NCBI GenBank assembly: GCA_038234815.1
Contig: JBBQSU010000016.1
Span: 1 to 36,702, forward strand
Length of the DNA stretch: 36,702 bases
Reading direction: 5' to 3'
Origin: JBBQSU01 sp038234815
GTDB taxonomy: Bacteria > Planctomycetota > Phycisphaerae > Tepidisphaerales > Tepidisphaeraceae
In this document: one piece after another, positions 24,811 to 31,284 of the stretch
Numbering within the stretch: position 1 is the stretch's first letter
Layout of the letters: each line of letters opens with the position of its first letter
The notes under the pieces: model-generated
Told to the model about the DNA's origin: nothing
What the model saw: only the letters and a program-made list of their open reading frames with translations
Database searches by the model: none
Position numbers and translations under genes: made by a program

Positions 24811-24840
24811 GGTACGCGAATTGGCGCCCATTTGCGCACC
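24811..24840. repeat. 30-bp palindrome, copy 2 (inverted relative to copy 1)
   Basis: It starts GGTACGCGAAT and ends ATTTGCGCACC, with the central TTGGCGCCC. It begins exactly 110 bp after copy 1, with the AT-rich segment between the two. It ends 38 bp before the ATG of the small membrane ORF at 24879, a position suited to control of that promoter. Confidence 0.65.
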
Positions 24841-24878
24841 ATTGGCCCGAACTGACCCTAAGGGTAGAGGGCACAATT

Positions 24879-25214
24879 ATGACTGACCATGAGTTTATTG
24901 CCTTGATCGTCTGCTTGGTCGCGTGCGTTTGCGCTGCGGGATTCTCCCTTTCGTTTACGGCATCGGCCGGTCGGAACAAACGGGACCCACTCAGAACCTG
25001 GCCCGGACCGGGCAAGAACCTCGTCGGAATAGCCTTGGGACCCCAATGGGACCTCTTCGGGACCCCCTTTGGACCCCCTTTTCGCGGCGCCAACACTTCG
25101 AAAACCTCGAAACTGATTCAAAAACTCACTTTTACTGAAAATTCCATCAATGTTGTTACGTCAGAGGAAATAGAGGGACTAGATGGGCCGCCGAATGCCA
25201 AGAAGTTCAGTTAA
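24879..25214 (+). CDS. Possible small membrane protein, hypothetical
   Basis: A 111-residue open frame. For it: AGAGGG at 24866-24871 lies seven bases before the ATG, and residues 5-30 (EFIALIVCLVACVCAAGFSLSF) form a convincing N-terminal membrane helix. Against it: the middle is translated from an 11-bp tandem DNA repeat whose period is not a multiple of three, giving a Gly/Pro-rich segment (LGPQWDLFGTPFGPPF), and the C-terminus resembles nothing known to me. If real, it is the first gene of a run leading into the XRE/S24, FHA-RING and E2 genes, with an 89-bp gap to the next. Function unknown. Confidence 0.35.
   Translation: MTDHEFIALIVCLVACVCAAGFSLSFTASAGRNKRDPLRTWPGPGKNLVGIALGPQWDLFGTPFGPPFRGANTSKTSKLIQKLTFTENSINVVTSEEIEGLDGPPNAKKFS
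25037..25080. repeat. Four tandem copies of an 11-bp repeat, consensus GGGACCCCNTT
   Basis: Units begin at 25037, 25048, 25059 and 25070: GGGACCCCAAT, GGGACCTCTTC, GGGACCCCCTT and TGGACCCCCTT. An additional GGGACCC lies at 24982-24988. An 11-bp period places every copy on nearly the same face of the helix, like binding-site arrays or iterons. Because 11 is not a multiple of three, the repetition is conserved at DNA level rather than protein level. Confidence 0.6.
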
Positions 25215-25258
25215 ATTTAAACAGCATTATATGTTAGGATAATGTTAACTAGTTTTAT

Positions 25259-25287
25259 TGATTTTTTGGATACCAAGCGATATGTAC
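25259..25287 (+). promoter_or_regulatory. Candidate promoter of the XRE/S24 regulator gene
   Basis: TTGATT (25259-25264) and TATGTA (25282-25287) are separated by the optimal 17 bases in an AT-rich tract. Transcription would begin near 25294, giving an almost leaderless mRNA for the ATG at 25304. AT-rich sequence just upstream (25215-25258) could carry an operator for autoregulation. Confidence 0.45.
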
Positions 25288-25303
25288 TAATAGGTAAACA
25301 ACT

Positions 25304-26161
25304 ATGGAATCCGCGTCAATGGAAACTCTCGGGCCAAAAATTCGCCGCCAGCGCCGGCGGTTGGGGCTTACGCTCGACGAACTGGCCACGCGGACGCAGA
25401 TTTCCAAGCCCTATCTCTCGTTGATCGAAAACGACCGTGTGCCCAATCCACCCAGCGACGAAAAACTAAGCCGGTTGGAGCAGACGCTGGGGTTTGGAAC
25501 GGGACAGTTGGTGGGACAGGCCCACCTCCAGCGTACCCCGCGTGACGTGCGGGCAGTGCTGGCCCGATTGATGAACGCCCGAAAGACGTCGGAATCGGCT
25601 TCCACCGAGCAGGACCCGCGGCCGCGCCCCCCGACCGCCGGTTCTAATGGAACTGAACTGGGCGGGGTGAATCTGGACGAGGCGTATATGAGCGGGGTGT
25701 TGCAGGAACTGGTTGATCACTCGGCGGGAAATGTCGAGCAGCTTAGAACCAACGCCGTGCCGATCATCAACCGAGTGGCGGCCGGGTATCCAACTGATTT
25801 TACTGACTTGTCCTATCCCAAAGGCGTGGCCGACGACTACGTGGCCTGTCCCGACGTGCATGACCGGGACGCCTTTGCCGCCCGGGTGTATGGCGACAGC
25901 ATGATCCCCAAGTACCGCGAGGGGGATATCGTGATTTTTTCCCCCGCGGCCGTGCCGCGTAACGGTGACGATTGTTTCATTCGATTCAGTGACGGAAAGA
26001 CGACTTTCAAGCGGGCGTTTTTTGAAAAAGGGGATCGTGGGGAATCGGTGATCCGGCTGCAACCCCGGAACGGGAACTACCGGGCGCAGATCATCGACAG
26101 TGAGCAGATCAACGGCGTCTGGCGGGCGGTGTATCGCTATCAAAGTGTTGATGACGAATAA
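25304..26161 (+). CDS. XRE-family regulator with S24 (LexA/CI-like) peptidase domain
   Basis: A 285-residue cytoplasmic repressor-like protein. Residues about 9-65 are a helix-turn-helix of the XRE type (KIRRQRRRLGLTLDELATRT...KPYLSLIEND). A flexible, Pro-rich linker follows, and the C-terminal half is an S24 serine peptidase/dimerisation domain. A probable self-cleavage site Ala160-Gly161 (RVAAGYP) is present, with nucleophile S199 in YGDSMIPKYREGDIV and base K236 in KTTFKRAFF; the Ser-Lys spacing of 37 equals that of LexA. So it should be inactivated by RecA-stimulated or other autoproteolysis. It lies 14 bp upstream of the FHA-RING gene and probably regulates the run, itself included. An ATG at 25319 is an alternative start. 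Confidence 0.88.
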   Translation: MESASMETLGPKIRRQRRRLGLTLDELATRTQISKPYLSLIENDRVPNPPSDEKLSRLEQTLGFGTGQLVGQAHLQRTPRDVRAVLARLMNARKTSESASTEQDPRPRPPTAGSNGTELGGVNLDEAYMSGVLQELVDHSAGNVEQLRTNAVPIINRVAAGYPTDFTDLSYPKGVADDYVACPDVHDRDAFAARVYGDSMIPKYREGDIVIFSPAAVPRNGDDCFIRFSDGKTTFKRAFFEKGDRGESVIRLQPRNGNYRAQIIDSEQINGVWRAVYRYQSVDDE

Positions 26162-26175
26162 CGGGGGATAGATCG

Positions 26176-26889
26176 ATGCCGCACCTGAGCATAGAACACG
26201 ACGGCACGCACTACATGACGGCGCTGGAGGGCAGCCTGGAGATGGGCCGGAAGGTGTCTCGGCGGCGGGGTTTGCGCATTACCGACGACGGCGTATCGCG
26301 CAGGCACGCGGGGATACAACAGACCGGCGCGGGCTTTGTGCTGGCCGATTACCAGTCCACCAACGGCACGTTCGTCAATGGCAGGCGGATTGATAACAAG
26401 CACGCGCTGCGCGACGGAGATCGGATTCGGATCGGGCGCACCCGGCTGTTTTTTCATGACACCGAACGGCCCCAACTGACCTGCGGAATTTGCCAGAGCG
26501 CCATCGCCGACGACGAGGCGACCAGTGTCTGTCCCGATTGCGACCTGATTTTTCATGCCGATTGCTGGCAGGAAAATCTGGGGTGCGCTGCCTATGGCTG
26601 CAAGCAGGTCAACGCCCTGGCCGACGGCCAAAGCCCCGCAGCGATCGAGACGATCGAAGAAAACGATGAAACGGAGAAATTGCCCGGCGGGTCGGTCTTG
26701 CTGGCGACGGCTGTGGCCGGGACAGTCATCGGCGCCCTGCTGTTTGGCGTGCCGGCAGCGGTGGTGGCAATCCTGGCGGCGCTTTCCTGGCGAAAAAGCC
26801 GGAGCAGCCGGGCGCTATGGGCGGCCATACTGGGATTGCTGGGCGCAATCGCCGGGGCCGGGGTTTCTTATGTCTGGTGGTTCCAATGA
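26176..26889 (+). CDS. FHA domain + prokaryotic RING finger + two transmembrane helices (candidate E3-like protein)
   Basis: A 237-residue protein with three parts. Residues 1-95 are an FHA phosphothreonine reader (MGRKV, SRRHAG at 41-46, STNGTFVNGRRI). Residues 103-142 are a RING-type treble clef with eight zinc ligands in order: C103, C106, C119, C122, H127, C130, C137, C142; the HADCWQENLGCAAYGC ending matches the Prok-RING_1 pattern. Residues about 173-236 form a two-helix membrane hairpin. FHA and RING would face the cytoplasm. In eukaryotes RING domains dock E2 enzymes, and here the very next gene is an E2, overlapping by ATGA, so an E3-like role in a modification reaction triggered by phosphorylated partners is the natural inference. 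GGGGGA lies seven bases before the ATG. Biochemical activity is unproven. Confidence 0.9.
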   Translation: MPHLSIEHDGTHYMTALEGSLEMGRKVSRRRGLRITDDGVSRRHAGIQQTGAGFVLADYQSTNGTFVNGRRIDNKHALRDGDRIRIGRTRLFFHDTERPQLTCGICQSAIADDEATSVCPDCDLIFHADCWQENLGCAAYGCKQVNALADGQSPAAIETIEENDETEKLPGGSVLLATAVAGTVIGALLFGVPAAVVAILAALSWRKSRSSRALWAAILGLLGAIAGAGVSYVWWFQ

Positions 26890-27512
26890 TCGATTTTTCA
26901 TGCCCAGGTTGTCAGAGGCGATTCAGTGTGAGCCAGGAGCTTGCCGGTCGAAAGGCTCGCTGCAAGGGCTGCGGGCAAACGGTGGTTGTGCCGGCCAGGC
27001 AAACTTCCGACGCACCCCCGGCCACCGCGCCGAAAATTCCCATGCGCGTTCGGCGATTGAATGCCGACGCGGCACACATAGAGAGCGCGCTGGCGAGCCA
27101 CGAGGCGATTCGGATCGTTCAGCGCACGGGCAATCCGCCGGAGGTGTACGGAATTGAATACCGCGTGAAATCTCTGCAAAAAGCCGCCGACGACGACCCG
27201 ATGCCAGCCGAGGTGCATCAGGTGGAGATTCAATTGACCAGTGACTACCCGCGATTAAGCCCGCGCTGCCGGATGCTTTCGCCCGTGTTTCATCCCAATA
27301 TCGACGAAACGACGATCTGCATCGGCGACCATTGGACGGCCGGTGAGCGGCTGGTCGATCTGGTGGTGCGCATCGCCGAGATGCTGGCCTATCAGGCGTA
27401 TAACGTGCGCAGCCCCCTGAACGCCGAAGCGGCGATGTGGGCCGATCTGCACCCCGAGGCGTTTCCCACCGACGCGCGGAATTTTCACCCTGCGGGGTCG
27501 GATAAACCATGA
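26886..27512 (+). CDS. Zinc-ribbon-fused ubiquitin-conjugating enzyme (E2/UBC) homologue
   Basis: A 208-residue protein. Residues 4-36 are a zinc ribbon (C6, C9, C26, C29) of the MJ0042-like type; residues about 50-205 are a UBC fold. Hallmarks in order are an N-terminal helix (IPMRVRRLNADAAHIESAL), the YP-x3-P motif (YPRLSP at 121-126), HPN at 136-138, the catalytic cysteine C145 in TTICIGDHW, and SPLNAEAA (176-183), matching the DPLNPEAA of eukaryotic E2s. The His-to-Cys spacing is nine residues, one shorter than in typical eukaryotic enzymes. It should accept a ubiquitin-like protein as a thioester on C145. The ATG lies inside the stop of the FHA-RING gene, so the pair is translationally coupled. 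No E1 or ubiquitin-like gene is in the window. The frame extends to 26817 but those residues overlap the RING gene. Confidence 0.88.
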   Translation: MIDFSCPGCQRRFSVSQELAGRKARCKGCGQTVVVPARQTSDAPPATAPKIPMRVRRLNADAAHIESALASHEAIRIVQRTGNPPEVYGIEYRVKSLQKAADDDPMPAEVHQVEIQLTSDYPRLSPRCRMLSPVFHPNIDETTICIGDHWTAGERLVDLVVRIAEMLAYQAYNVRSPLNAEAAMWADLHPEAFPTDARNFHPAGSDKP

Positions 27513-27520
27513 GTGCTGTA

Positions 27521-28102
27521 TTAAAACACGCTGCGAATCGCGGTGGCCACGGCCTTGCCGAGCAGTTCGCAGCCGGCGGCGTTGTAGTGAACGCCGTCGG
27601 AATCGAGAACGTTCTTCCTGCCGGCTTTTTCGACGACGGCATGAAGGTCATTGATGACCGCGCCATTTTCGGTGGCGGCGATGACGGCCAGACGGTTGTA
27701 AATTTCGATGTCAGGCCCACGCCGACCGCCGCCATTGGTGCGCAACTGAGTGCGGTGTGCCGCTTCTTCGATCACGGGCGTGGTGGTGGCCCAGATCACC
27801 TTGGCGGGTGTGTGTTGTCGGGCCAGTCGAACCAGGCGTGCGACATTCTGTTGATAGGCATCGGGCGGGATGACATTATCGGGCCCGCGGGCGACCAGCC
27901 GAGTGTCCCACAGGCCGGCATTGAGGTGCAAAACTTCCGGTTGGAGGCAAACGACCCATTCCCAGAAATTGAACAACAGGTTGACGCTGTGCTGGCCGTT
28001 TTCGGCCGGTGCCCAGACGCAGGCGGCGTCGGTCAATTCAAGGCGGACGGTAGCCTGGTATCCGAGGCGAATGGAATCTCCGAGGAGGACGACGCGTTTC
28101 AT
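27521..28102 (-). CDS. SGNH/GDSL-family hydrolase
   Basis: A 193-residue probable esterase or acyl hydrolase. Block I is LLGDSIRLGY with the nucleophile S10; an Asn/Gly block appears as HLNAGLWDTR; the Asp-His pair of block V is in DSDGVHYNAAG. No signal peptide is seen, so it appears cytoplasmic. The ATG at 28102 is chosen because it begins just before block I; the longer open frame runs into the leuD 5' region. The gene converges on the E2 gene with only 8 bp between stop codons and diverges from leuD. Substrate unknown; nothing ties it to the E2/RING genes beyond proximity. Confidence 0.82.
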   Translation of the reverse strand: MKRVVLLGDSIRLGYQATVRLELTDAACVWAPAENGQHSVNLLFNFWEWVVCLQPEVLHLNAGLWDTRLVARGPDNVIPPDAYQQNVARLVRLARQHTPAKVIWATTTPVIEEAAHRTQLRTNGGGRRGPDIEIYNRLAVIAATENGAVINDLHAVVEKAGRKNVLDSDGVHYNAAGCELLGKAVATAIRSVF

Positions 28103-28217
28103 ACTGGATAACCTTATCGGCTTGGCCCGGCCGCGGACGAAAAGCCTTCCACGGCGACCGGGCGCAGCGCCCAGCGACTTGCCCGCCGATGCGTCAAGGT
28201 ATAATCTTGCCCGTCTT

Positions 28218-28784
28218 ATGCAAGACATTATCACGGGCAAAGCGTATGTGTTGGGTGACAACGTTGATACCGATCAGATCATTCCGGCGCAATATCTTTC
28301 GTTTAACCCTTCGCTGCCCGAGGAGCGCAAGTTCTTCGGGATGTACGCGATGAGTTCGGTGCCGGCCGGGCAGATGGGGCTGCCGTCTGGCGACGAGCGG
28401 TTTGTTCCGCCGAATGAGTTTAAGAGTCCATATTCGATCGTGATCGGCGGAAAGAATTTCGGTTGCGGATCGAGCCGGGAGCACGCCCCGCTGGCCATTG
28501 CTGAGGCCGGCGCGTCGGTGGTCATCGCCGAGTTTTATGCCCGCATCTTCTTTAGAAATTGCGTCAATGGCGGGTACCTGGTGCCCTTTGAATCCGCGCA
28601 GCGGCTGGTGGAAAAGATCAAGACCGGTGACGAACTGGAAGTGCATATGAACGACGGCTTCGTCATCAATAAATCGCAGGGCAATGTGCGGTATGATCTC
28701 AAGCCGCTCGGCGACGTATTGCCAATCATCGAGGCCGGCGGGGTATTTAATTATGCCGAGCAGGCCGGGATGCTCAAGCGATAA
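28218..28784 (+). CDS. leuD: 3-isopropylmalate dehydratase small subunit
   Basis: LeuD pairs with LeuC to isomerise 2- to 3-isopropylmalate in leucine synthesis. The 188-residue length, the opening ITGKAYVLGDNVDTDQIIPA, the swivel-domain motif GGKNFGCGSSREHAP and AEFYARIFFRNCVNGG are family hallmarks. The ATG at 28218 starts the conserved region; the open frame upstream belongs to noise opposite the SGNH gene. No Shine-Dalgarno sequence is obvious. leuC is not adjacent in this window. A related homoaconitase-type small subunit cannot be wholly excluded. Confidence 0.9.
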   Translation: MQDIITGKAYVLGDNVDTDQIIPAQYLSFNPSLPEERKFFGMYAMSSVPAGQMGLPSGDERFVPPNEFKSPYSIVIGGKNFGCGSSREHAPLAIAEAGASVVIAEFYARIFFRNCVNGGYLVPFESAQRLVEKIKTGDELEVHMNDGFVINKSQGNVRYDLKPLGDVLPIIEAGGVFNYAEQAGMLKR

Positions 28785-28830
28785 GCGCATCGCCAGGAAT
28801 CGCAGCGGCCGATCAGGAATTTTGAAAACT

Positions 28831-28870
28831 CGCACGGAGCGCGCAGGCGTGCCGTGCGGCTTCTCTTTTT
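28831..28870 (+). terminator. Terminator-like hairpin between leuD and upp
   Basis: A 7-bp perfect stem (CGCACGG 28831-28837 with CCGTGCG 28852-28858) encloses a 14-base loop that can form a small inner stem, followed by a pyrimidine tract ending in T5 (28866-28870). It could end leuD transcription or attenuate read-through into upp, which starts 12 bases later. Confidence 0.5.
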
Positions 28871-28882
28871 GGTGGGTCTGTC

Positions 28883-29512
28883 GTGACTTTAGAGAACGTA
28901 TTCATATTCGATCATCCGGTCATTCTGACCAAGCTGACGGAACTGCGCGATCACGCAACGGACCATCGAAAATTTCGCTCACTGCTTGACGAGATCGGCT
29001 CGCTGATGGTTTATGAAGTGACGCGCGACTGGCCAACGACCCCGCGGGCAGTGCAGACGCCGATGGAGAAGATGACCGGGCAGGTGCTTTCGCGGAAAGT
29101 GACGCTGGTTCCAATTCTACGGGCCGGGCTGGGCATGAGCGACGGCATGTTGCGAATGCTGCCTGACGCTCGGCTGGGGCACCTGGGCGTTTACCGCGAC
29201 GAATCGACACTCGAACCAGTCACTTATTTCAAGCGGCTTCCGCCGGACATCGCCGAGACCGAAGTGCTGGTGATCGACCCGATGCTGGCCACGGGCGGGA
29301 GCGGCGTGGCGGCGGTGTCGGTGCTGAAGGAGGCCGGGGTTCATAATATGAAATTCGTGTCTCTGGTGGCGGCACCGGAGGGCATTCAAACCCTACACAA
29401 GGCTCACCCCGAAGTCCCTATTTACTGCGCGGCAGTCGATCGGGAAATCAACGAAAAGGGATATATTCTGCCGGGTCTTGGCGATGCCGGGGATCGGATG
29501 TTCGGCACATGA
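28883..29512 (+). CDS. upp: Uracil phosphoribosyltransferase
   Basis: The enzyme converts uracil and PRPP to UMP in pyrimidine salvage. At 209 residues it has the usual length, with VFIFDHPVILTKLTELRD at the N-terminus, LVPILRAGLGMSDGM, the PRPP loop VLVIDPMLATGGS and the C-terminal GYILPGLGDAGDRMFGT. The start is a GTG at 28883 that matches the family N-terminus. Its stop overlaps the TerC-family ATG by ATGA, coupling translation of the two genes, an association without an evident functional reason. Confidence 0.96.
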   Translation: MTLENVFIFDHPVILTKLTELRDHATDHRKFRSLLDEIGSLMVYEVTRDWPTTPRAVQTPMEKMTGQVLSRKVTLVPILRAGLGMSDGMLRMLPDARLGHLGVYRDESTLEPVTYFKRLPPDIAETEVLVIDPMLATGGSGVAAVSVLKEAGVHNMKFVSLVAAPEGIQTLHKAHPEVPIYCAAVDREINEKGYILPGLGDAGDRMFGT

Positions 29513-30288
29513 TTCTCGCGATATTTTCACAGTCGTTTGAACTACCCGACCTCCTCACTGTCGGCCTGCTGGTGCTGCTGGAAGGCGTTCTGTCGATCGA
29601 CAACGCGCTGGTGCTGGGCCTGCTGGCCAAGCGCCTGCCCAAGGAACAACAGGGCCGTGCGTTAACGTATGGGCTGATCGGCGCATTCGTTTTCCGCATC
29701 CTCGCCATTGCCGTCGCCAGTTTTCTGCTGCACTGGCGGTGGGTGAAATTTCTTGGCGGGGGCTATTTGGTTTACGTCGCCATCAATCATTTCATCAGCC
29801 CGCAAGGCGATGCGCCCGACGCCAATCCGATCGACCCTGCCAAACGCCCAAGGGCGCTGTCCGCTTTCTGGACGACGGTGCTGGTCATCGAGCTAACCGA
29901 CATTGCGTTCGCGGTCGATTCAATTCTGGCTGCGATCGCCATGGTCAGTGGCGGCGAAGACACCCCGGGCATTCATCCCAAGTTGTGGGTGATTATCACC
30001 GGTGGGATGCTCGGTGTGATCCTGATGCGCTTCGCGGCGGTGCTGTTCATCCGCCTGCTCGATCGGTTCCCGCGCTTCACCTTGGCCGCTTATCTGCTGG
30101 TGCTGATTATCGGCGGAAAGCTGCTGATCGATTTCCTGTTCAACACGCCGGCCCATCCCCACGCGGTGGATTTTCATTCACCGGGCTCGCCGGCGTTTAT
30201 TGTTTTCTGGTCGTTGATGATCCTGTGTTTTGGGCTGGGATTTTTGCCGGCCCGCAAGGTTGCCGATGCGAAAAACAAAGGGCACTGA
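29509..30288 (+). CDS. TerC-family integral membrane protein
   Basis: A 259-residue protein with about seven to nine membrane helices. The characteristic acidic motifs within membrane segments are SIDNALVLGLL and VIELTDIAFAVDSILA, which in this family are thought to handle metal ions (tellurite resistance is historical; manganese export has been shown for some members). The start lies in the upp stop codon (ATGA). An FHA-domain gene follows 46 bp later on the same strand. Confidence 0.9.
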   Translation: MILAIFSQSFELPDLLTVGLLVLLEGVLSIDNALVLGLLAKRLPKEQQGRALTYGLIGAFVFRILAIAVASFLLHWRWVKFLGGGYLVYVAINHFISPQGDAPDANPIDPAKRPRALSAFWTTVLVIELTDIAFAVDSILAAIAMVSGGEDTPGIHPKLWVIITGGMLGVILMRFAAVLFIRLLDRFPRFTLAAYLLVLIIGGKLLIDFLFNTPAHPHAVDFHSPGSPAFIVFWSLMILCFGLGFLPARKVADAKNKGH

Positions 30289-30334
30289 GAAAACTGGCGA
30301 ACAATCGGTCCGACGTTCGATAACAATCGAAGTC

Positions 30335-31210
30335 ATGGCTTATCTTGTCTTTTCGTCCGGGGAGGAAGAACTGGACCGGAGGGAGTTGGTTGGCGAAGTG
30401 GTTATCGGACGCAGTCCCGAGTGCACTATCAGCGTTCGAGACATCAACCTTTCGCGCCGCCATTGCCGCGTGGCGAGCGTTGCCAACGGGTGGCGAATCG
30501 AGGACCTGCAAAGCAAAAACGGAACGCATCTGGACGGCCAGCGCATCACTAGCCACGAGCTTTGCGACGGCCAGACCATCCGCATCGGCAAGACCAATGT
30601 CAGGTTTCATGTCGGCCTGTTCGTGCCGGTGCCCAAACGGCTGGGAAATCGAAATCGCCCGACCGAGCCACAGGCCGACGCGCTGGCGGGCACAGTCGCG
30701 GGGTTTGTGCTGGAAGATGTCGCGGAATTAAAGCAAGGGCAAATTCGGTTTCCCCGGCCCCAGCCGCGCCCCACCGAGCCTGCGGCCTATCAGCGCGATG
30801 AGGTGCAGTCGCTCGTCTCGCAACTGGTTTCCAGCAGTTGGGATTCGATCTACGAAAGCGCGTCTAAACCGCTCAAGCCGGCGCATCTGCTTCCGCGACC
30901 GATTATCCGATCGATTCCGCAGAGCGCAGTCCGAAAAAACAAGCGGCCGGAGTTCCCGTCATTGCTGCAAGCCCACCCCGCCGACGCCGGCGGGCAAATA
31001 CAGCCGGTGCTGCCGCCGGCGATCGAGTCTGGTCCACAAACATCACTCCGCCGGCAGCAAACCCCGCAGCCGGTTCAATCACACTGGTGGCTGGGCCGAA
31101 TCACGCGCGGGCTGGTGGGCGGATTCTCGACGGTCCTCGAAACCGTCCCCCTGCGCGGCCCGCGAACCTTGGGCCAGTCGGGAACCGAAACACTGCGGAG
31201 AGCCGCATAG
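30335..31210 (+). CDS. Soluble FHA-domain protein with disordered C-terminal region
   Basis: A 291-residue protein. Residues 1-95 are an FHA domain with VIGRSPECTI (23-32), LSRRHCRV (39-46) and SKNGTHLDGQRI (60-71), the residues that bind phosphothreonine. The remaining 200 residues are rich in Pro, Arg and Gln with short patches repeated among bacterial disordered tails and no recognisable fold or membrane helix. It likely serves as a phospho-dependent adaptor in the cytoplasm. The ATG at 30335 directly begins the FHA strand; the Shine-Dalgarno is weak. Placement immediately before ftsW suggests a link with cell-wall synthesis or division, as FHA proteins have elsewhere. Confidence 0.85.
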   Translation: MAYLVFSSGEEELDRRELVGEVVIGRSPECTISVRDINLSRRHCRVASVANGWRIEDLQSKNGTHLDGQRITSHELCDGQTIRIGKTNVRFHVGLFVPVPKRLGNRNRPTEPQADALAGTVAGFVLEDVAELKQGQIRFPRPQPRPTEPAAYQRDEVQSLVSQLVSSSWDSIYESASKPLKPAHLLPRPIIRSIPQSAVRKNKRPEFPSLLQAHPADAGGQIQPVLPPAIESGPQTSLRRQQTPQPVQSHWWLGRITRGLVGGFSTVLETVPLRGPRTLGQSGTETLRRAA

Positions 31211-31284
31211 CACGTGCGCGAAACCCGCGTGCGCCGGTAAGTTATAGTCCTGTTCAAGCCGTCCAACCCCTGCGTCCGATAACA

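Larger units (their letters stand above)
24496..24878. other. Non-coding, repeat-bearing and AT-rich tract downstream of ribF
   Basis: About 380 bp with no supported gene. It contains the 9-base tandem repeat at 24640-24666, two 30-bp palindromes at 24701-24730 and 24811-24840, and between these a strongly AT-rich segment (24731-24780) with a perfect 14-bp palindrome TTAAAAATTTTTAA at 24755-24768. An open frame on the minus strand (24463-24732) is explained by the tandem repeat and is not called. Confidence 0.6.

Noticed and set aside
24701..24840. CRISPR array
   Set aside because: Only two copies, in inverted orientation and 80 bp apart, and no cas genes nearby.
24701..25303. Integrated phage or plasmid remnant around the phage-repressor-like gene
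   Set aside because: No integrase, structural or replication gene and no attachment repeats were found; the S24 regulator alone is insufficient.
26817..26885. Longer E2 start at 26817
   Set aside because: The added residues overlap the transmembrane hairpin of the RING gene in another frame, while the ATG at 26886 sits in a classic ATGA coupling with GGTGG upstream.
27521..28102. SGNH hydrolase as a deconjugating member of the E2/RING locus
   Set aside because: It is on the opposite strand, converges on the E2 gene, and has an ester-hydrolase Ser-Asp-His layout rather than a JAB or cysteine-protease isopeptidase fold.
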